NCBI GenBank assembly: GCA_049582005.1
Contig: JBAUTB010000182.1
Coordinates: 1-39,314, forward strand
Reading direction: 5' to 3'
Origin: Sivonenia sp049582005
Lineage (GTDB): Bacteria; Cyanobacteriota; Cyanobacteriia; Gloeobacterales; PMM-0068
DNA length: 39,314 bases
Below the pieces are notes generated by a model. That model was not told where the DNA came from. It did not search any database and saw only the letters and a list, made by a program, of their open reading frames with translations. Shown here in pieces: positions 24,425 through 33,387 of this stretch. Each line of letters starts with the position of its first letter. Within the stretch, counting starts at the first letter, position 1. The position numbers and the translations under genes are program-made.

Positions 24425-24874
24425 ATGTCCAGGAATTTTTTCGAAGATCTACTTGATGTACAGAACCTTGTATATCGATTCCGTTCCCTCTTCCTCGGAG
24501 GTCGATGGAGCGGACCGAGCAGTATTAAAGATAAACAACCAATTACGCCCCCTCCTCCCCCAAGGGCTCCTGGTCCGCAGCGTCCGGGAGCGGCTCCAGG
24601 CCAAGCACCACAAAGACCAGGAATGCCCCAGGCGCCCCAGCGTCCTGGTATATCACCTCAAGGCCAAGTACCGCAAAGACCAGGAATGCCTCCACAGCCT
24701 ACGCCGCCTGTACAAAATCAACGTCAAACACCGCCAACTCCTGCTGAATCCATAGCGGACCAACAGATGAGACTACTCAAGTCAAGAGGTATGAGTTATT
24801 TTAATAATTCAGTCTCGATGTGGGTGAACCAACTCTATAGCAAAGTCAAGGCTTATTTTGAGAGAAGGAGCTAA
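24425..24874 (+). CDS. Small Pro/Gln-rich repeat protein, first gene of the FHA/PP2C operon
   Basis: From the ATG at 24425 the product has 149 residues. A short N-terminal helix (SRNFFEDLLDVQNLVYRFRS) is followed by a long proline-rich middle (about residues 35-105) with four P-Q-R-P-G units, and then a C-terminal helix pair ending VSMWVNQLYSKVKAYFERRS. There is no signal peptide or clear membrane segment. I choose 24425 over the ATG at 24407 because AAGGA lies about 8 nt upstream of it. It may act as a flexible tether with its two terminal helices as docking parts. Sixty-six base pairs separate it from the Ig/WD40 gene. No family is recognised. Proline-rich stretches also occur in the third and fourth genes of this operon. 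Confidence 0.7.
   Translation: MSRNFFEDLLDVQNLVYRFRSLFLGGRWSGPSSIKDKQPITPPPPPRAPGPQRPGAAPGQAPQRPGMPQAPQRPGISPQGQVPQRPGMPPQPTPPVQNQRQTPPTPAESIADQQMRLLKSRGMSYFNNSVSMWVNQLYSKVKAYFERRS
24598..24690 (+). repeat. Internal direct repeat in the Pro/Gln-rich gene
   Basis: A 30 bp unit at 24598-24627 recurs at 24661-24690 with only two mismatches (period 63 bp). It encodes part of the P-Q-R-P-G array. The near identity at DNA level suggests a recent tandem duplication, and the array may vary in copy number between strains. Confidence 0.7.
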
Positions 24875-24940
24875 GCTTGGTTCGCTATATAAAAGAATTT
24901 TCAGACTGTAAATCTTATTGGATATAGAGCAGTAGCAGTT

Positions 24941-27085
24941 ATGGAAAAGCGAGAAATAAGCGCTACTCTCTCTGAACAGGCTCTCACCTTTAGACCGGGT
25001 AGGCCTCCTGTTTCCTTTGACGTTACTGTTATTAATGAGAGTGATCGTTTTGCTTCTTTTCAGCTAGAATTGATAGCCCCAGGAGCTGATCGAAACTTGG
25101 TTGGCCAATGGTATACACTCTCTCCAGAAGTTTCTACCAAAAAACCACCAGGCGACCGTACCCAATTCAAAGTAGTGATTACGGATGCTCCTATTTTGGG
25201 CTTTGTCGGGACGATCAACCTGACGGTACGCATCTTTTCCTCAGAACTGCGAGATGAACGCAAATATCTCCTGCGACTTGTGATTGAACAGGGGGGAGGG
25301 TCTACTCTTCTACGGGTGGACTTGCCCGTGCGACAGTTTCAAACCTACCCCTGCAATACCGTGGAAATTCCGGTTCGGGTGCGTAATCTATCCCAACAAC
25401 CGGCGGATGTGGTCCTCCGCTTTTTGGGTCTAGATTCTTCCTGGTTGGTGAGTGGTGCAGAACGGCGTTTGCTGGTGGATCCTGGAGCTCAAGCCGAGGT
25501 CGCCTTTACCTGTCAGCCCCCCGTTGCCACCCAAGCCCCCAGCCAGGAATACCCTTTTGCGATTGAAGCTATTCCTCAAGCTGGATCGAAAACCCGGGTC
25601 GACGGGGGCTTAGAAGTTTTACCGATTGGGTTCGTGCAATTTAGTGCAACGCCCCAAAAACAGCGTATTCCCGCGAAAGGGGCATGGTGGCCGAGTACAC
25701 AGGCTGACCCTGTAACCTACGAACTCCTTTTCAAAAACGCCAGTAATGTAGTCCAACAGGTTAATGTCCAAATCCAGGGAAAGGATCAAACCCGTTGCAG
25801 CAGTAAGGTCATTCCCCAGGAAGCGAACCTCAACTTAGGAGAAACGACCCAAGTCCTTCTCGAAACCCATAAGCCCCGGCCTTGGCTAGGATTCCCCCAA
25901 ACCTTGCGCTTAGAAGCCGCCGCCTTTCTGTCAGACCAGCGCTTAGGCAGTGCAGACCCTGCCACCCAGAACTTAGAATTACAGGTTTTCCCGATTCTTC
26001 CCCTATGGCTGCAGGCCGCCTTAGTAGCGCTTCTAGCAGCCCTGATTGCTTTCTGGCCCCGGTCTAGCCCCGAAGGTCATACCGACTTTGTGAACTCGGT
26101 ACGGTTTAGTGGCGATGTGCTCTCGGTATTGAGTGGTTCCGATGACCGCACTATCCGTCGCTGGACAGTGGAGGGAGACAGCCTCAAACCGAAGGGGATC
26201 TTGGCCACTACGGATAAATCGGTACGGGTCTTGCGTTTTGTTCCAGAGAATAATGACCAAGTCGCAGCGGGCTTGGAAAATGGTGTGATTCAACTATGGA
26301 ATGTACCCCTAGCCGAGAAAACGAGGGAATTTATCTATCACCAAGGCGACCGAGTTTTTGATCTTGTCTTTAGTAAAGACTCCCGTTCTCTATTTAGCGG
26401 CCACGGGAGTGGTTTAGTCCTCTGGTGGGATCGGGCCACTCCTGGCAACAAGCCCAGACAAATCTTCAAGCTCAATAAAGACTTGGATTATACCGTTCAA
26501 GCCTTGGCTCTTAGCCCTGATCAGCGCACTTTGGTGAGTGCGGGACGATTTAATCGTCTGGTGTTGTGGAATCTTGCAAACCCGAAGGCTCGTCCCCAAA
26601 GAATTGCTTTCCAAGGAGGGCAAAATGACCTGATTTGGAGTGCTGCTTTTGCGACCAATATAACCAACCTGCTGGCAACGTCCGATTCTCGTGGATATAT
26701 TACCCTCTGGGATCTGGGCCAATGTAAACCCAGTGAAACGAATACACAGACGAATGCTCCACCCAATCAGCCAGATATTCCCGTGGATATAGACTGTGCG
26801 GTACGAGACCAATGGCAGGGACACGGAGGAACCTCGGTGCGGGCAATAGCCTTCAGTACCGATGGTCGCCTCTTGGTGAGTGCTGGAGATGATGGACGTG
26901 TAGTGCTTTGGCCCCTGACCCCTCAGGGCAAACGGGACTCTAAAGTGATTACCGGAAAAGAAATTGATCGCCACTCGCTGAAAGTGAACAGCGTGGATAT
27001 AGCCCGTGACACCCAGGGCATTCTCGTAGTGAGCAGTGGGGATGATATGAAGGTGACTCTACGCCGTGTGCCTGGGAGTCTCTAA
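24941..27085 (+). CDS. One-pass membrane protein with N-terminal Ig-like domains and a seven-repeat WD40 propeller
   Basis: The 714-residue product has no signal peptide. Residues 1-345 are beta-sandwich, Ig-like modules (first VSFDVTVINESDRFASFQLE, then TVEIPVRVRNLSQQPADVV, then TYELLFKNASNVVQQVNV). A single transmembrane segment follows at about 352-372 (LWLQAALVALLAALIAFW), then a WD40 domain to the end. Exactly seven repeats can be counted; examples are SVRFSGDVLSVLSGSDDRTI, RVFDLVFSKDSRSLFSGHGS and VRAIAFSTDGRLLVSAGDDG, the last three repeats ending LWDL, LWPL and LRRV. Seven repeats make one closed propeller. Topology is uncertain: with no signal peptide the N-terminal part may be cytoplasmic. 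It is co-transcribed with the next gene (2 bp gap). Confidence 0.82.
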   Translation: MEKREISATLSEQALTFRPGRPPVSFDVTVINESDRFASFQLELIAPGADRNLVGQWYTLSPEVSTKKPPGDRTQFKVVITDAPILGFVGTINLTVRIFSSELRDERKYLLRLVIEQGGGSTLLRVDLPVRQFQTYPCNTVEIPVRVRNLSQQPADVVLRFLGLDSSWLVSGAERRLLVDPGAQAEVAFTCQPPVATQAPSQEYPFAIEAIPQAGSKTRVDGGLEVLPIGFVQFSATPQKQRIPAKGAWWPSTQADPVTYELLFKNASNVVQQVNVQIQGKDQTRCSSKVIPQEANLNLGETTQVLLETHKPRPWLGFPQTLRLEAAAFLSDQRLGSADPATQNLELQVFPILPLWLQAALVALLAALIAFWPRSSPEGHTDFVNSVRFSGDVLSVLSGSDDRTIRRWTVEGDSLKPKGILATTDKSVRVLRFVPENNDQVAAGLENGVIQLWNVPLAEKTREFIYHQGDRVFDLVFSKDSRSLFSGHGSGLVLWWDRATPGNKPRQIFKLNKDLDYTVQALALSPDQRTLVSAGRFNRLVLWNLANPKARPQRIAFQGGQNDLIWSAAFATNITNLLATSDSRGYITLWDLGQCKPSETNTQTNAPPNQPDIPVDIDCAVRDQWQGHGGTSVRAIAFSTDGRLLVSAGDDGRVVLWPLTPQGKRDSKVITGKEIDRHSLKVNSVDIARDTQGILVVSSGDDMKVTLRRVPGSL

Positions 27086-27087
27086 AG

Positions 27088-29028
27088 ATGCAGGCCAAAC
27101 AAAGCCCGGTAGCGCTAATCCTCAATCCCAACGCGATGCAACAGTCGGTAGCGCCTGGGTCTACCCTTGAGCTGTATGTAACGGTCAGCAATCAAGGTCC
27201 CCAGAGTGCCGTGATCGACCTATTTATCGATGAAGCATCCCAAACTTTGCGCCAATGGTGTGAAACGCCCCGCGAACGCTTAGCCCTGGGACCACAACAG
27301 AGCAGTGAGGTAGTCTTCCGATTTCAGATTCCTGTTCAGGCTTTTCCGGGCATTTATGACTATGTGCTGGTCGTAGATGCTCCCCAGCACTATCCAGAAG
27401 ACACTCCTATCCAACGGCCTCGCCAGATCCAGGTATTACCCCAAGAACAGGCTGCGGTCAAAGTCAACGACCCGACCTTTAGCCTCAAACCAATCACCAG
27501 TCCAGCCCAACCCGCCGTCCTCAAACTGGGTCAACCGTTGCCCATTCAAGTCCTGGTTCATAACCGTTCTGACCGGGTAGACCGCTTCCGGGTGAGTTGT
27601 CCAGATTTGGAAGAGGACTGGTTTACAGTGCGCTATGCAACAGGTTTGGAAGGTCCAGGGCTGCTCACAAGCAATGATGGTTTAGGACTTAACCCCGGAG
27701 CCCAAGGCCCCATCTCTCTGCTCTTTCAGCCTCCCCTCAATACTTTGGCGGGCAGCTATTCGCCGACCATCCGCGTGCACTCGGCGAACAATCCAGACCT
27801 CGTATTGTTGGATCTTGTGTATGTCCAGATTCCCGCCTTCTATCGGCTGAATATAGAACTGAACACCCTTTTAGGCAAAGTAACCCGGAGTGCTGGACAG
27901 TATGAACTCAAATTGACCAACGAAGGCAATACGATCCGGGAATTGTCGGTTCGAGCCAAAGGCCGTGATGAAGAGGAACTCTGTACCTATACCTGCGAAC
28001 CTGAATCGATACGGGTCTTACCCGGAAAAACTACGAGCGTTAGCCTCCAGGTCAAACCGACCAAATGGTGGCGACAACCGCTCTACGGAAACCCTTTAGA
28101 CCTCAATTTTCAAATCGAACTGGAAGATAGTAAGCAGCTACCGCTCCCCAAAGAACTGCCCCAAGGACTCTTGCTCTGGCAGCCACGCCCTTGGTGGCAA
28201 CTGTTGCTCTTGGCTTTTTCTGTCTTTGTAGCGATCCTGGCTCTAGTCCTCCTGATCTGGCAAATCTATTTCAAAGCACCGGAGCCCCCTAAACTATTTA
28301 GTTTCCAACCCGATAGCAGTCAACTCAGTGAAGCGGCAGCGGACTTTATTCAGCTCAACTGGCAAATTCGCAATGCTGACCAAATTCAGAAAATCACGAT
28401 TGCCGGCAAGGCAGGGCCCGCCACGCAAACGGTAACCTACGATTTCAGCAAAGGGATTCCCAAAGGTTTGGAGGCCCAATGCCAGACCCTACAAAATGTC
28501 TTGACCTGTAGTCATGTGCCCACCGACGCCAAACAAGCGGGTAAATACATCTTCGAAATCCAGGTCTTTCCCCGCAATGGAGAACCACCCCTTACCCAAC
28601 CCACCGACCTGATCGACATCAAGCCCAAGCCCAAAAAGATAGAAGTGCTGCTGCCCCCCAAAATTATCTTTTTCAAGCTAAATGGCATCAATGCTCCGGC
28701 CAAAGTATCGCTACCGATTAAGACCCCAACAGCACCGGGCAAAGGTTTGAATCTAACCTGGAAAATTGAAGGCAAAGAAACCATCGTAGAAATTCCACCC
28801 TACGGAACCTTTGGCACGGTGGGCAAGCTATCGCTCCCTCCCTATCAACAGGTCACGGGCGATACGATTACCCTCAAGGCCACCAATCAATCCGGTCAGG
28901 TTACCCGTGGCTTTGCCATCGAGACCTATGATCCTACCCCTCCACCTCCTGTATCTTTGCCTCCGGTTGTGCCTGTTGCCCCAGCACCGACCCCAAAGCC
29001 CGCTGCACCTTTACCACCTAAACCCTAG
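27088..29028 (+). CDS. One-pass membrane protein with Ig-like domains and a proline-rich tail
   Basis: The 646-residue product starts with an Ig-like module related to that of the previous gene (SVAPGSTLELYVTVSNQGPQ), then two more (QPLPIQVLVHNRSDRVDRFR at about 150-170, and SAGQYELKLTNEGNTIRELS at about 270-290). A transmembrane segment lies at about 369-391 (LLLLAFSVFVAILALVLLIW). After it come further beta-sandwich segments (FIQLNWQIRNADQIQKITIA and LNLTWKIEGKE) and a C-terminal tail of about 35 residues, mostly proline, ending PLPPKP. It has the same domain order as its neighbour up to the membrane but ends in Ig-like and proline-rich parts instead of WD40. The two could pair through their Ig-like domains. 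There is no signal peptide. The function is unknown. Confidence 0.8.
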   Translation: MQAKQSPVALILNPNAMQQSVAPGSTLELYVTVSNQGPQSAVIDLFIDEASQTLRQWCETPRERLALGPQQSSEVVFRFQIPVQAFPGIYDYVLVVDAPQHYPEDTPIQRPRQIQVLPQEQAAVKVNDPTFSLKPITSPAQPAVLKLGQPLPIQVLVHNRSDRVDRFRVSCPDLEEDWFTVRYATGLEGPGLLTSNDGLGLNPGAQGPISLLFQPPLNTLAGSYSPTIRVHSANNPDLVLLDLVYVQIPAFYRLNIELNTLLGKVTRSAGQYELKLTNEGNTIRELSVRAKGRDEEELCTYTCEPESIRVLPGKTTSVSLQVKPTKWWRQPLYGNPLDLNFQIELEDSKQLPLPKELPQGLLLWQPRPWWQLLLLAFSVFVAILALVLLIWQIYFKAPEPPKLFSFQPDSSQLSEAAADFIQLNWQIRNADQIQKITIAGKAGPATQTVTYDFSKGIPKGLEAQCQTLQNVLTCSHVPTDAKQAGKYIFEIQVFPRNGEPPLTQPTDLIDIKPKPKKIEVLLPPKIIFFKLNGINAPAKVSLPIKTPTAPGKGLNLTWKIEGKETIVEIPPYGTFGTVGKLSLPPYQQVTGDTITLKATNQSGQVTRGFAIETYDPTPPPPVSLPPVVPVAPAPTPKPAAPLPPKP

Positions 29029-29040
29029 GGAGTCTTAGCC

Positions 29041-29751
29041 ATGTCAATAACCTGTCCAGAATGCGGTAGCGTTAACCCGCCAGAGTCCCAGTATTGTGGA
29101 GAATGTGGAATTGAATTGTCCAAAACAGAAGAAACCCCTGCACTCGTCGCCGAAAAATCAGCGCCTAGTCCAGAGCGTCCGCCCAATCCACGCCCTCCCA
29201 AAGCCGCCAAAGGCGCTACTCCCGCTGCGGAAAAACCTTTACCGCCTAAAGCCGAACCAGAACCAATAGCTGAGCCTGTAGCTCCCCAACCCCCTCCCGA
29301 AGAAAAGGCTCCAGAAAGTCCTCCGCCACGCCCTTCCGTTCTCGCTTCAGCTCCTCCTCCTGCTTCTCCTCCTCACCCAGCTCCAGCCCCGATAGCGGGG
29401 ACCCGTTTGCAATTGACCCAGGCCTTTTTGGTGCATACGGGGACGGGCGAACGATTTGAATTACCGATTGGTCGTTCTTTGGTCTACATTGGTAAACCCA
29501 ATCAGGAATTACCTCCTGATATTGATGTGTCTCATCTTCCCAATACCGATGTGGTCTCGCGCGTTCATGCAACCATCTGTGTAGAAGGAGAGCAATACGC
29601 TTTGGAAGATGCCGGCAGTAGCAACGGCACCTACCTGAATGGTGAACTGATCCGGGCGGGCGCTCGATTCCGTCGCCCTTTAACATCCGGCGACCTTCTA
29701 TCTTTGGGAAAAGGAGATAAAGTCAGTTTCCGCTTCGAACTGGAAGAGTAG
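29041..29751 (+). CDS. Zinc-ribbon and FHA-domain protein
   Basis: The 236-residue product has an N-terminal zinc ribbon (C5-x2-C8 and C19-x2-C22), a Pro/Ala/Glu-rich linker (about 32-120) and a C-terminal FHA domain (about 125-236). The FHA core is complete: the Gly-Arg pair of LPIGRSLVYIG (Arg145), VVSRVHA (173-177) and DAGSSNGTYLNG (190-201). FHA domains bind phosphothreonine peptides. The protein is soluble and would read a phosphorylation mark placed by a Ser/Thr kinase that is not in this operon. AGGGAG lies about 10 nt before the ATG. It is 12 bp after the previous gene and 2 bp before the phosphatase. Confidence 0.92.
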   Translation: MSITCPECGSVNPPESQYCGECGIELSKTEETPALVAEKSAPSPERPPNPRPPKAAKGATPAAEKPLPPKAEPEPIAEPVAPQPPPEEKAPESPPPRPSVLASAPPPASPPHPAPAPIAGTRLQLTQAFLVHTGTGERFELPIGRSLVYIGKPNQELPPDIDVSHLPNTDVVSRVHATICVEGEQYALEDAGSSNGTYLNGELIRAGARFRRPLTSGDLLSLGKGDKVSFRFELEE

Positions 29752-29753
29752 CT

Positions 29754-31166
29754 ATGTATTATTTAGCTGTGGGTGATTGCTCTTCTCTCTCTAGTCGCTA
29801 TCAGGTGACGGGAGAAGCCACGCAGCCCAAGATTGTCGAAGATACCAGCCCAGCCCTCGCGCCAGACCCTAATCCTCAGCCGATGCCTCCCCTCTGCCGT
29901 CCCTATCAGCGCTTAAATGCTTTTCGGTGGGCAATACCGGGTGTGCATAGCTATTTCGGACCCAAAGAACAACCTTGTCTGCTTTTAGAAGAAGTCCCCG
30001 TTACAGCCCATGGTTTCCTTTGGCCGAGCTTAAAGAAAGCATGGGCTGAGGCCACCCTCCTTCATCAACTAGGATGGCTCCTCCAAATTGCCCGACTTTG
30101 GGACCCCTGTATTCAAGAAGGGGTCGCTCAATCTCTATTACGACCAGAAAATACTCGGGTCCAAGGATGGCAGATCCGCCTTTCTTCTCTGGAGCAAGAT
30201 ACGTCTATTCCCTCACTACGGGATCTAGGAATCCTTTGGCAGCAATGGACGCCTGCCGTGATTTCCCTCCAGATGCTAATGCAGTCCCTAGCAGAGGGAA
30301 AAATCACGAAGGCGAAAGACCTCATCGGTGAATTGGAATCTTTGGCGATGCAGTATGGAAGTACCGCGAAGGCCAAACGGATTGTAGGAGCGACCGATCC
30401 TGGCAACCGCCCGAATAACGAAGATACCTTTGCCTATAACCCAGAAGGACGGTATGGCATTGTTTGTGACGGCATGGGGGGCCACGAAGGGGGAGAGGTA
30501 GCCAGTCACTTAGCCGTCCAAAGCTTAGAAGAAGACTCCAAGACCCTAACGCTGCAATCGCTCTCTGCCCTCCAGATCCGTCAAGGACTGGCAGACGCCC
30601 TTTACCGCGCTAATCAACAAATCTTTAAACTCAACCAACAACAGGGACGCGACCGCTATCGCAAGATGGGGACAACGGCTGTGGCTTATTGCTTGACAGG
30701 TCCACTCCTGCACTTAGCCCATGTCGGGGATAGTCGTATCTACCTTATTGATCAGTATCATTGTCAACAGGTAACGGTGGACGATGATGTTGCCAATTTG
30801 GAAATCAGTCTTGCCCGGACAACTAGCAGTGCTATTCGTTCTGTCGCTTCGGCGGGTGCCCTTACCCAAGCCTTAGGGGTGATTGCCAATACTTCCCTAC
30901 AACCCACCGTGCAAACTTTTGTACTCCCAGAAGATTGTCTGGTCCTTCTCTGTAGTGATGGTTTATGTGATGGTGCATTTGTAGAAAAGCACTGGCAAGA
31001 TGCCCTATTACCCTTATTAGATCAAGACCTGAGCGACAAAACGCAGGGTCTAATCAAATTAGCCCTCAGAGAATTAGGGCATGACAACATCACCTTTATT
31101 CTCCTGCAATATTCCACAGGGCAGCCAGCAGCTGAAAGACGGAGCGCAACCGATCTACAGGACTGA
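29754..31166 (+). CDS. PP2C-type protein phosphatase with a degenerate kinase-like N-terminal region
   Basis: The 470-residue product ends with a complete PP2C (PPM) domain from about residue 208. Motifs seen are DPGNRPNNED (215-224), VCDGMGGHEGGE (237-248), GTTAVAY, LAHVGDSRIYL, LTQALG, LLCSDGLCD and LGHDNITF. It would remove phosphate from Ser/Thr residues with two Mn/Mg ions. The first 205 residues look like the C-lobe of a Ser/Thr kinase that has lost its catalytic residues: SLLRPENTRV lies where H-R-D-L-K-P-E-N would be, followed by SLRDLGILWQQW and a late helix KITKAKDLIGELESLAMQ. Cyanobacterial phosphatases with a zinc ribbon plus such a region are known; here the zinc ribbon is on the separate FHA protein. 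It is the last gene of the operon, followed by a terminator. Confidence 0.9.
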   Translation: MYYLAVGDCSSLSSRYQVTGEATQPKIVEDTSPALAPDPNPQPMPPLCRPYQRLNAFRWAIPGVHSYFGPKEQPCLLLEEVPVTAHGFLWPSLKKAWAEATLLHQLGWLLQIARLWDPCIQEGVAQSLLRPENTRVQGWQIRLSSLEQDTSIPSLRDLGILWQQWTPAVISLQMLMQSLAEGKITKAKDLIGELESLAMQYGSTAKAKRIVGATDPGNRPNNEDTFAYNPEGRYGIVCDGMGGHEGGEVASHLAVQSLEEDSKTLTLQSLSALQIRQGLADALYRANQQIFKLNQQQGRDRYRKMGTTAVAYCLTGPLLHLAHVGDSRIYLIDQYHCQQVTVDDDVANLEISLARTTSSAIRSVASAGALTQALGVIANTSLQPTVQTFVLPEDCLVLLCSDGLCDGAFVEKHWQDALLPLLDQDLSDKTQGLIKLALRELGHDNITFILLQYSTGQPAAERRSATDLQD

Positions 31167-31181
31167 TCCACCTTAGGGAAT

Positions 31182-31204
31182 GGGTCCAGCAACGCGCTGG
31201 ACCC
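31182..31204. terminator. Terminator hairpin between convergent genes
   Basis: A perfect 9 bp stem, GGGTCCAGC (31182-31190) with GCTGGACCC (31196-31204), has a 5 nt loop. It lies between the end of the FHA/PP2C operon and the end of the aconitase gene, and is placed to stop both transcripts. There is no long T-run on either side. Confidence 0.65.
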
Positions 31205-31242
31205 TTAGCTGGTCTGAGTAAACCTCGGCGGTAGCTAGTGAG

Positions 31243-33183
31243 CTAAACCGGAGTAGCCGCCTTTTTCGCTTTAATTTCACTGAGCAAGCCGCCTGCCTTC
31301 AGCAATTGGGCTTCCCGTGGGGTGAGGTCTAACTTAGCAATAAAGGAAGTGCCCTTGGTCAGGTTATGGACCTTCACCTCTCCTGATTTCATGGCCTGAT
31401 GCAGGTCAGAAAACTGGAGTTCATCTCCTTGGGTAATGCTGTCATAGTCCTTTTCATCAGCAAAGGTGACCGGCAGAATCCCAAAGTTGATCAGGTTAGC
31501 CCGGTGAATACGGGCAAAGCTTTTGACCAGAACAGCCCGCACACCGAGATACATAGGAGCCAAAGCCGCGTGCTCCCGTGAAGAACCCTGACCATAGTTC
31601 GTACCCCCAACCACAATCGATTTAGCCGCCGCTTTCGCCCGCTCGGGGAAGGTTGGGTCTACGCGCATAAACACGAATTCAGAAATCGCGGGGATATTGG
31701 AGCGCAAAGGTAGGACTTTCGCACCGGCAGGCATGATGTGGTCTGTCGTAATATCATCGCCCGTAACCAAAAGTACCGGTGCTGTCACTTCGTCGGGCAG
31801 AGGTTCTGCTAGCGGAACGGGTTTAATATTGGGTCCGCGTTCCACCGTGACCTGACCATCTTTGGCCGGTGGCACAATCATGTTGTCATGGACCAGATAC
31901 TGATGGGGAATTTCGATCTGGATCGGTTCCATACCCAAGTCTCTGGGGTCCGTAATTTTTCCCGTAAGAGCCGCTGCAACGCATACTTCTGGACTGGAGA
32001 GATAGACCAAATCCTCACTGGTCCCCGAACGTCCTTTAAAGTTCCGGTTGAAACTGCGGACAGAAACCGTACCTGTCGCCGGAGCTTGTCCCATCCCGAT
32101 ACAAGGACCGCAGGAAGATTCTAAAATTCTCGCTCCCGCCGTAATCAAATCGGAGAAATAGCCATCTCGGACAATCATTTCAAATACTTGCTTCGAGCCA
32201 GGGGTGAGGGTCATGCTCACATTCGGATGGACCTGCTTGCCCCGTAGCATCAATGCTGCCGTCGCCAGATCTTCATAGGAAGAATTGGTACAGGAGCCAA
32301 TGCAGACCTGACTGACCAACGTTCCCTCCACTTCGCGAACAGGAACGACCTTATCCGGCGAAGAGGGACAGGCGATCAAGGGCTCCAGCTTATCCAAATC
32401 AATCTCCACCACTTCATCGTAGGTAGCTCCTTCATCGGCCTCATAGGCCACCCAAACATCCCCACGACCCTGCGCCTCTAAAAAGTCCTTCGTTCTGCTA
32501 TCCGAGGGAAAAACACTGGTTGTTGCGCCCAGTTCTGCACCCATATTCGTAATCGTAAACCGATGGGAAACGCTGAGGCTGGCCACCCCAGGACCGAAGT
32601 ACTCCACAATTTTGCCCACACCCCCTTTAACCGTCAGCCGACGCAGGAGTTCTAGAATCACATCTTTGCCTGCACACCAAGGCTGTAAGGTCCCGGTCAG
32701 CTTGACGCCCAAAACCTTGGGACAGGTCAGAAAATAGGGCTCACCCGCCATCGCTACGGCAACGTCCAGACCACCGGCACCAATAGCAATCATGCCTAAG
32801 CCACCAGCCGTCGGGGTATGGGAATCAGAACCGAGCAGGGTCTTACCGGGGACGGCGAAACGCTCCCGATGGACTTGGTGACAAATCCCATTGCCTGGGC
32901 GAGAAAAGTAAATACCGTACTTAGCGGCTACAGACTGGAGATAGCGGTGGTCATCGGCATTTTCAAAGCCTGTTTGGAGCATGTTGTGGTCCACATAGCT
33001 GACCGACAACTCTGTTTGGACCTTGGGAATATCCATGGCTTCAAACTGAAGATAAGCCATGGTGCCTGTGGCATCCTGGGTCAAGGTCTGGTCAATACGA
33101 ATCCCGATTTCCTCCCCAGCTTTTAACGTCCCCGATACCAAATGGGCTTCCAGAATTTTATAAGTCAGACTTTGAGCCAGCAC
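31243..33183 (-). CDS. Aconitate hydratase, Aquifex-type
   Basis: The 646-residue product is an aconitase-superfamily enzyme that interconverts citrate and isocitrate in the TCA cycle using a 4Fe-4S cluster. The cluster cysteines are in CIGSCTN (Cys298) and SSCGPCIGMG (Cys358 and Cys361). Other family blocks are LGSDSHTPTAGGLGMIAIGAGGLD (118-141) and the swivel domain with GGTNYGQGSSREHAAL. At about 646 residues it is shorter than AcnA (about 890) or AcnB (about 860) and matches the putative Aquifex-type aconitase with both domains on one chain. Cyanobacteria more often use AcnB, so this may be a replacement or an addition. It is a single gene diverging from the antiporter across roughly 200 bp. 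Confidence 0.88.
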   Translation of the reverse strand: MLAQSLTYKILEAHLVSGTLKAGEEIGIRIDQTLTQDATGTMAYLQFEAMDIPKVQTELSVSYVDHNMLQTGFENADDHRYLQSVAAKYGIYFSRPGNGICHQVHRERFAVPGKTLLGSDSHTPTAGGLGMIAIGAGGLDVAVAMAGEPYFLTCPKVLGVKLTGTLQPWCAGKDVILELLRRLTVKGGVGKIVEYFGPGVASLSVSHRFTITNMGAELGATTSVFPSDSRTKDFLEAQGRGDVWVAYEADEGATYDEVVEIDLDKLEPLIACPSSPDKVVPVREVEGTLVSQVCIGSCTNSSYEDLATAALMLRGKQVHPNVSMTLTPGSKQVFEMIVRDGYFSDLITAGARILESSCGPCIGMGQAPATGTVSVRSFNRNFKGRSGTSEDLVYLSSPEVCVAAALTGKITDPRDLGMEPIQIEIPHQYLVHDNMIVPPAKDGQVTVERGPNIKPVPLAEPLPDEVTAPVLLVTGDDITTDHIMPAGAKVLPLRSNIPAISEFVFMRVDPTFPERAKAAAKSIVVGGTNYGQGSSREHAALAPMYLGVRAVLVKSFARIHRANLINFGILPVTFADEKDYDSITQGDELQFSDLHQAMKSGEVKVHNLTKGTSFIAKLDLTPREAQLLKAGGLLSEIKAKKAATPV

Positions 33184-33387
33184 AGCTTTTCCTCTTGATT
33201 GTTAGATCCGTTGAAGCGCAATATCTACGCACTTATAAGATTACTGTAGCTTTTCGCGGTTGCAGGAATGTTCCTCCCTAACAAAATATGGCCTCCTATG
33301 GCCTCAACCCGGCTCATCGTTGAAAGAGTTGGTTCAATCCCCCTATGGGTAGATTGTATAATCATGCCTACCTAATCACAGAAAATT

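Noticed and set aside
24425..31166. Type VI secretion locus reading of the FHA/PP2C operon
   Set aside because: No Tss core genes, Hcp, VgrG or ClpV are present in the window; the similarity is limited to the FHA and PP2C logic.
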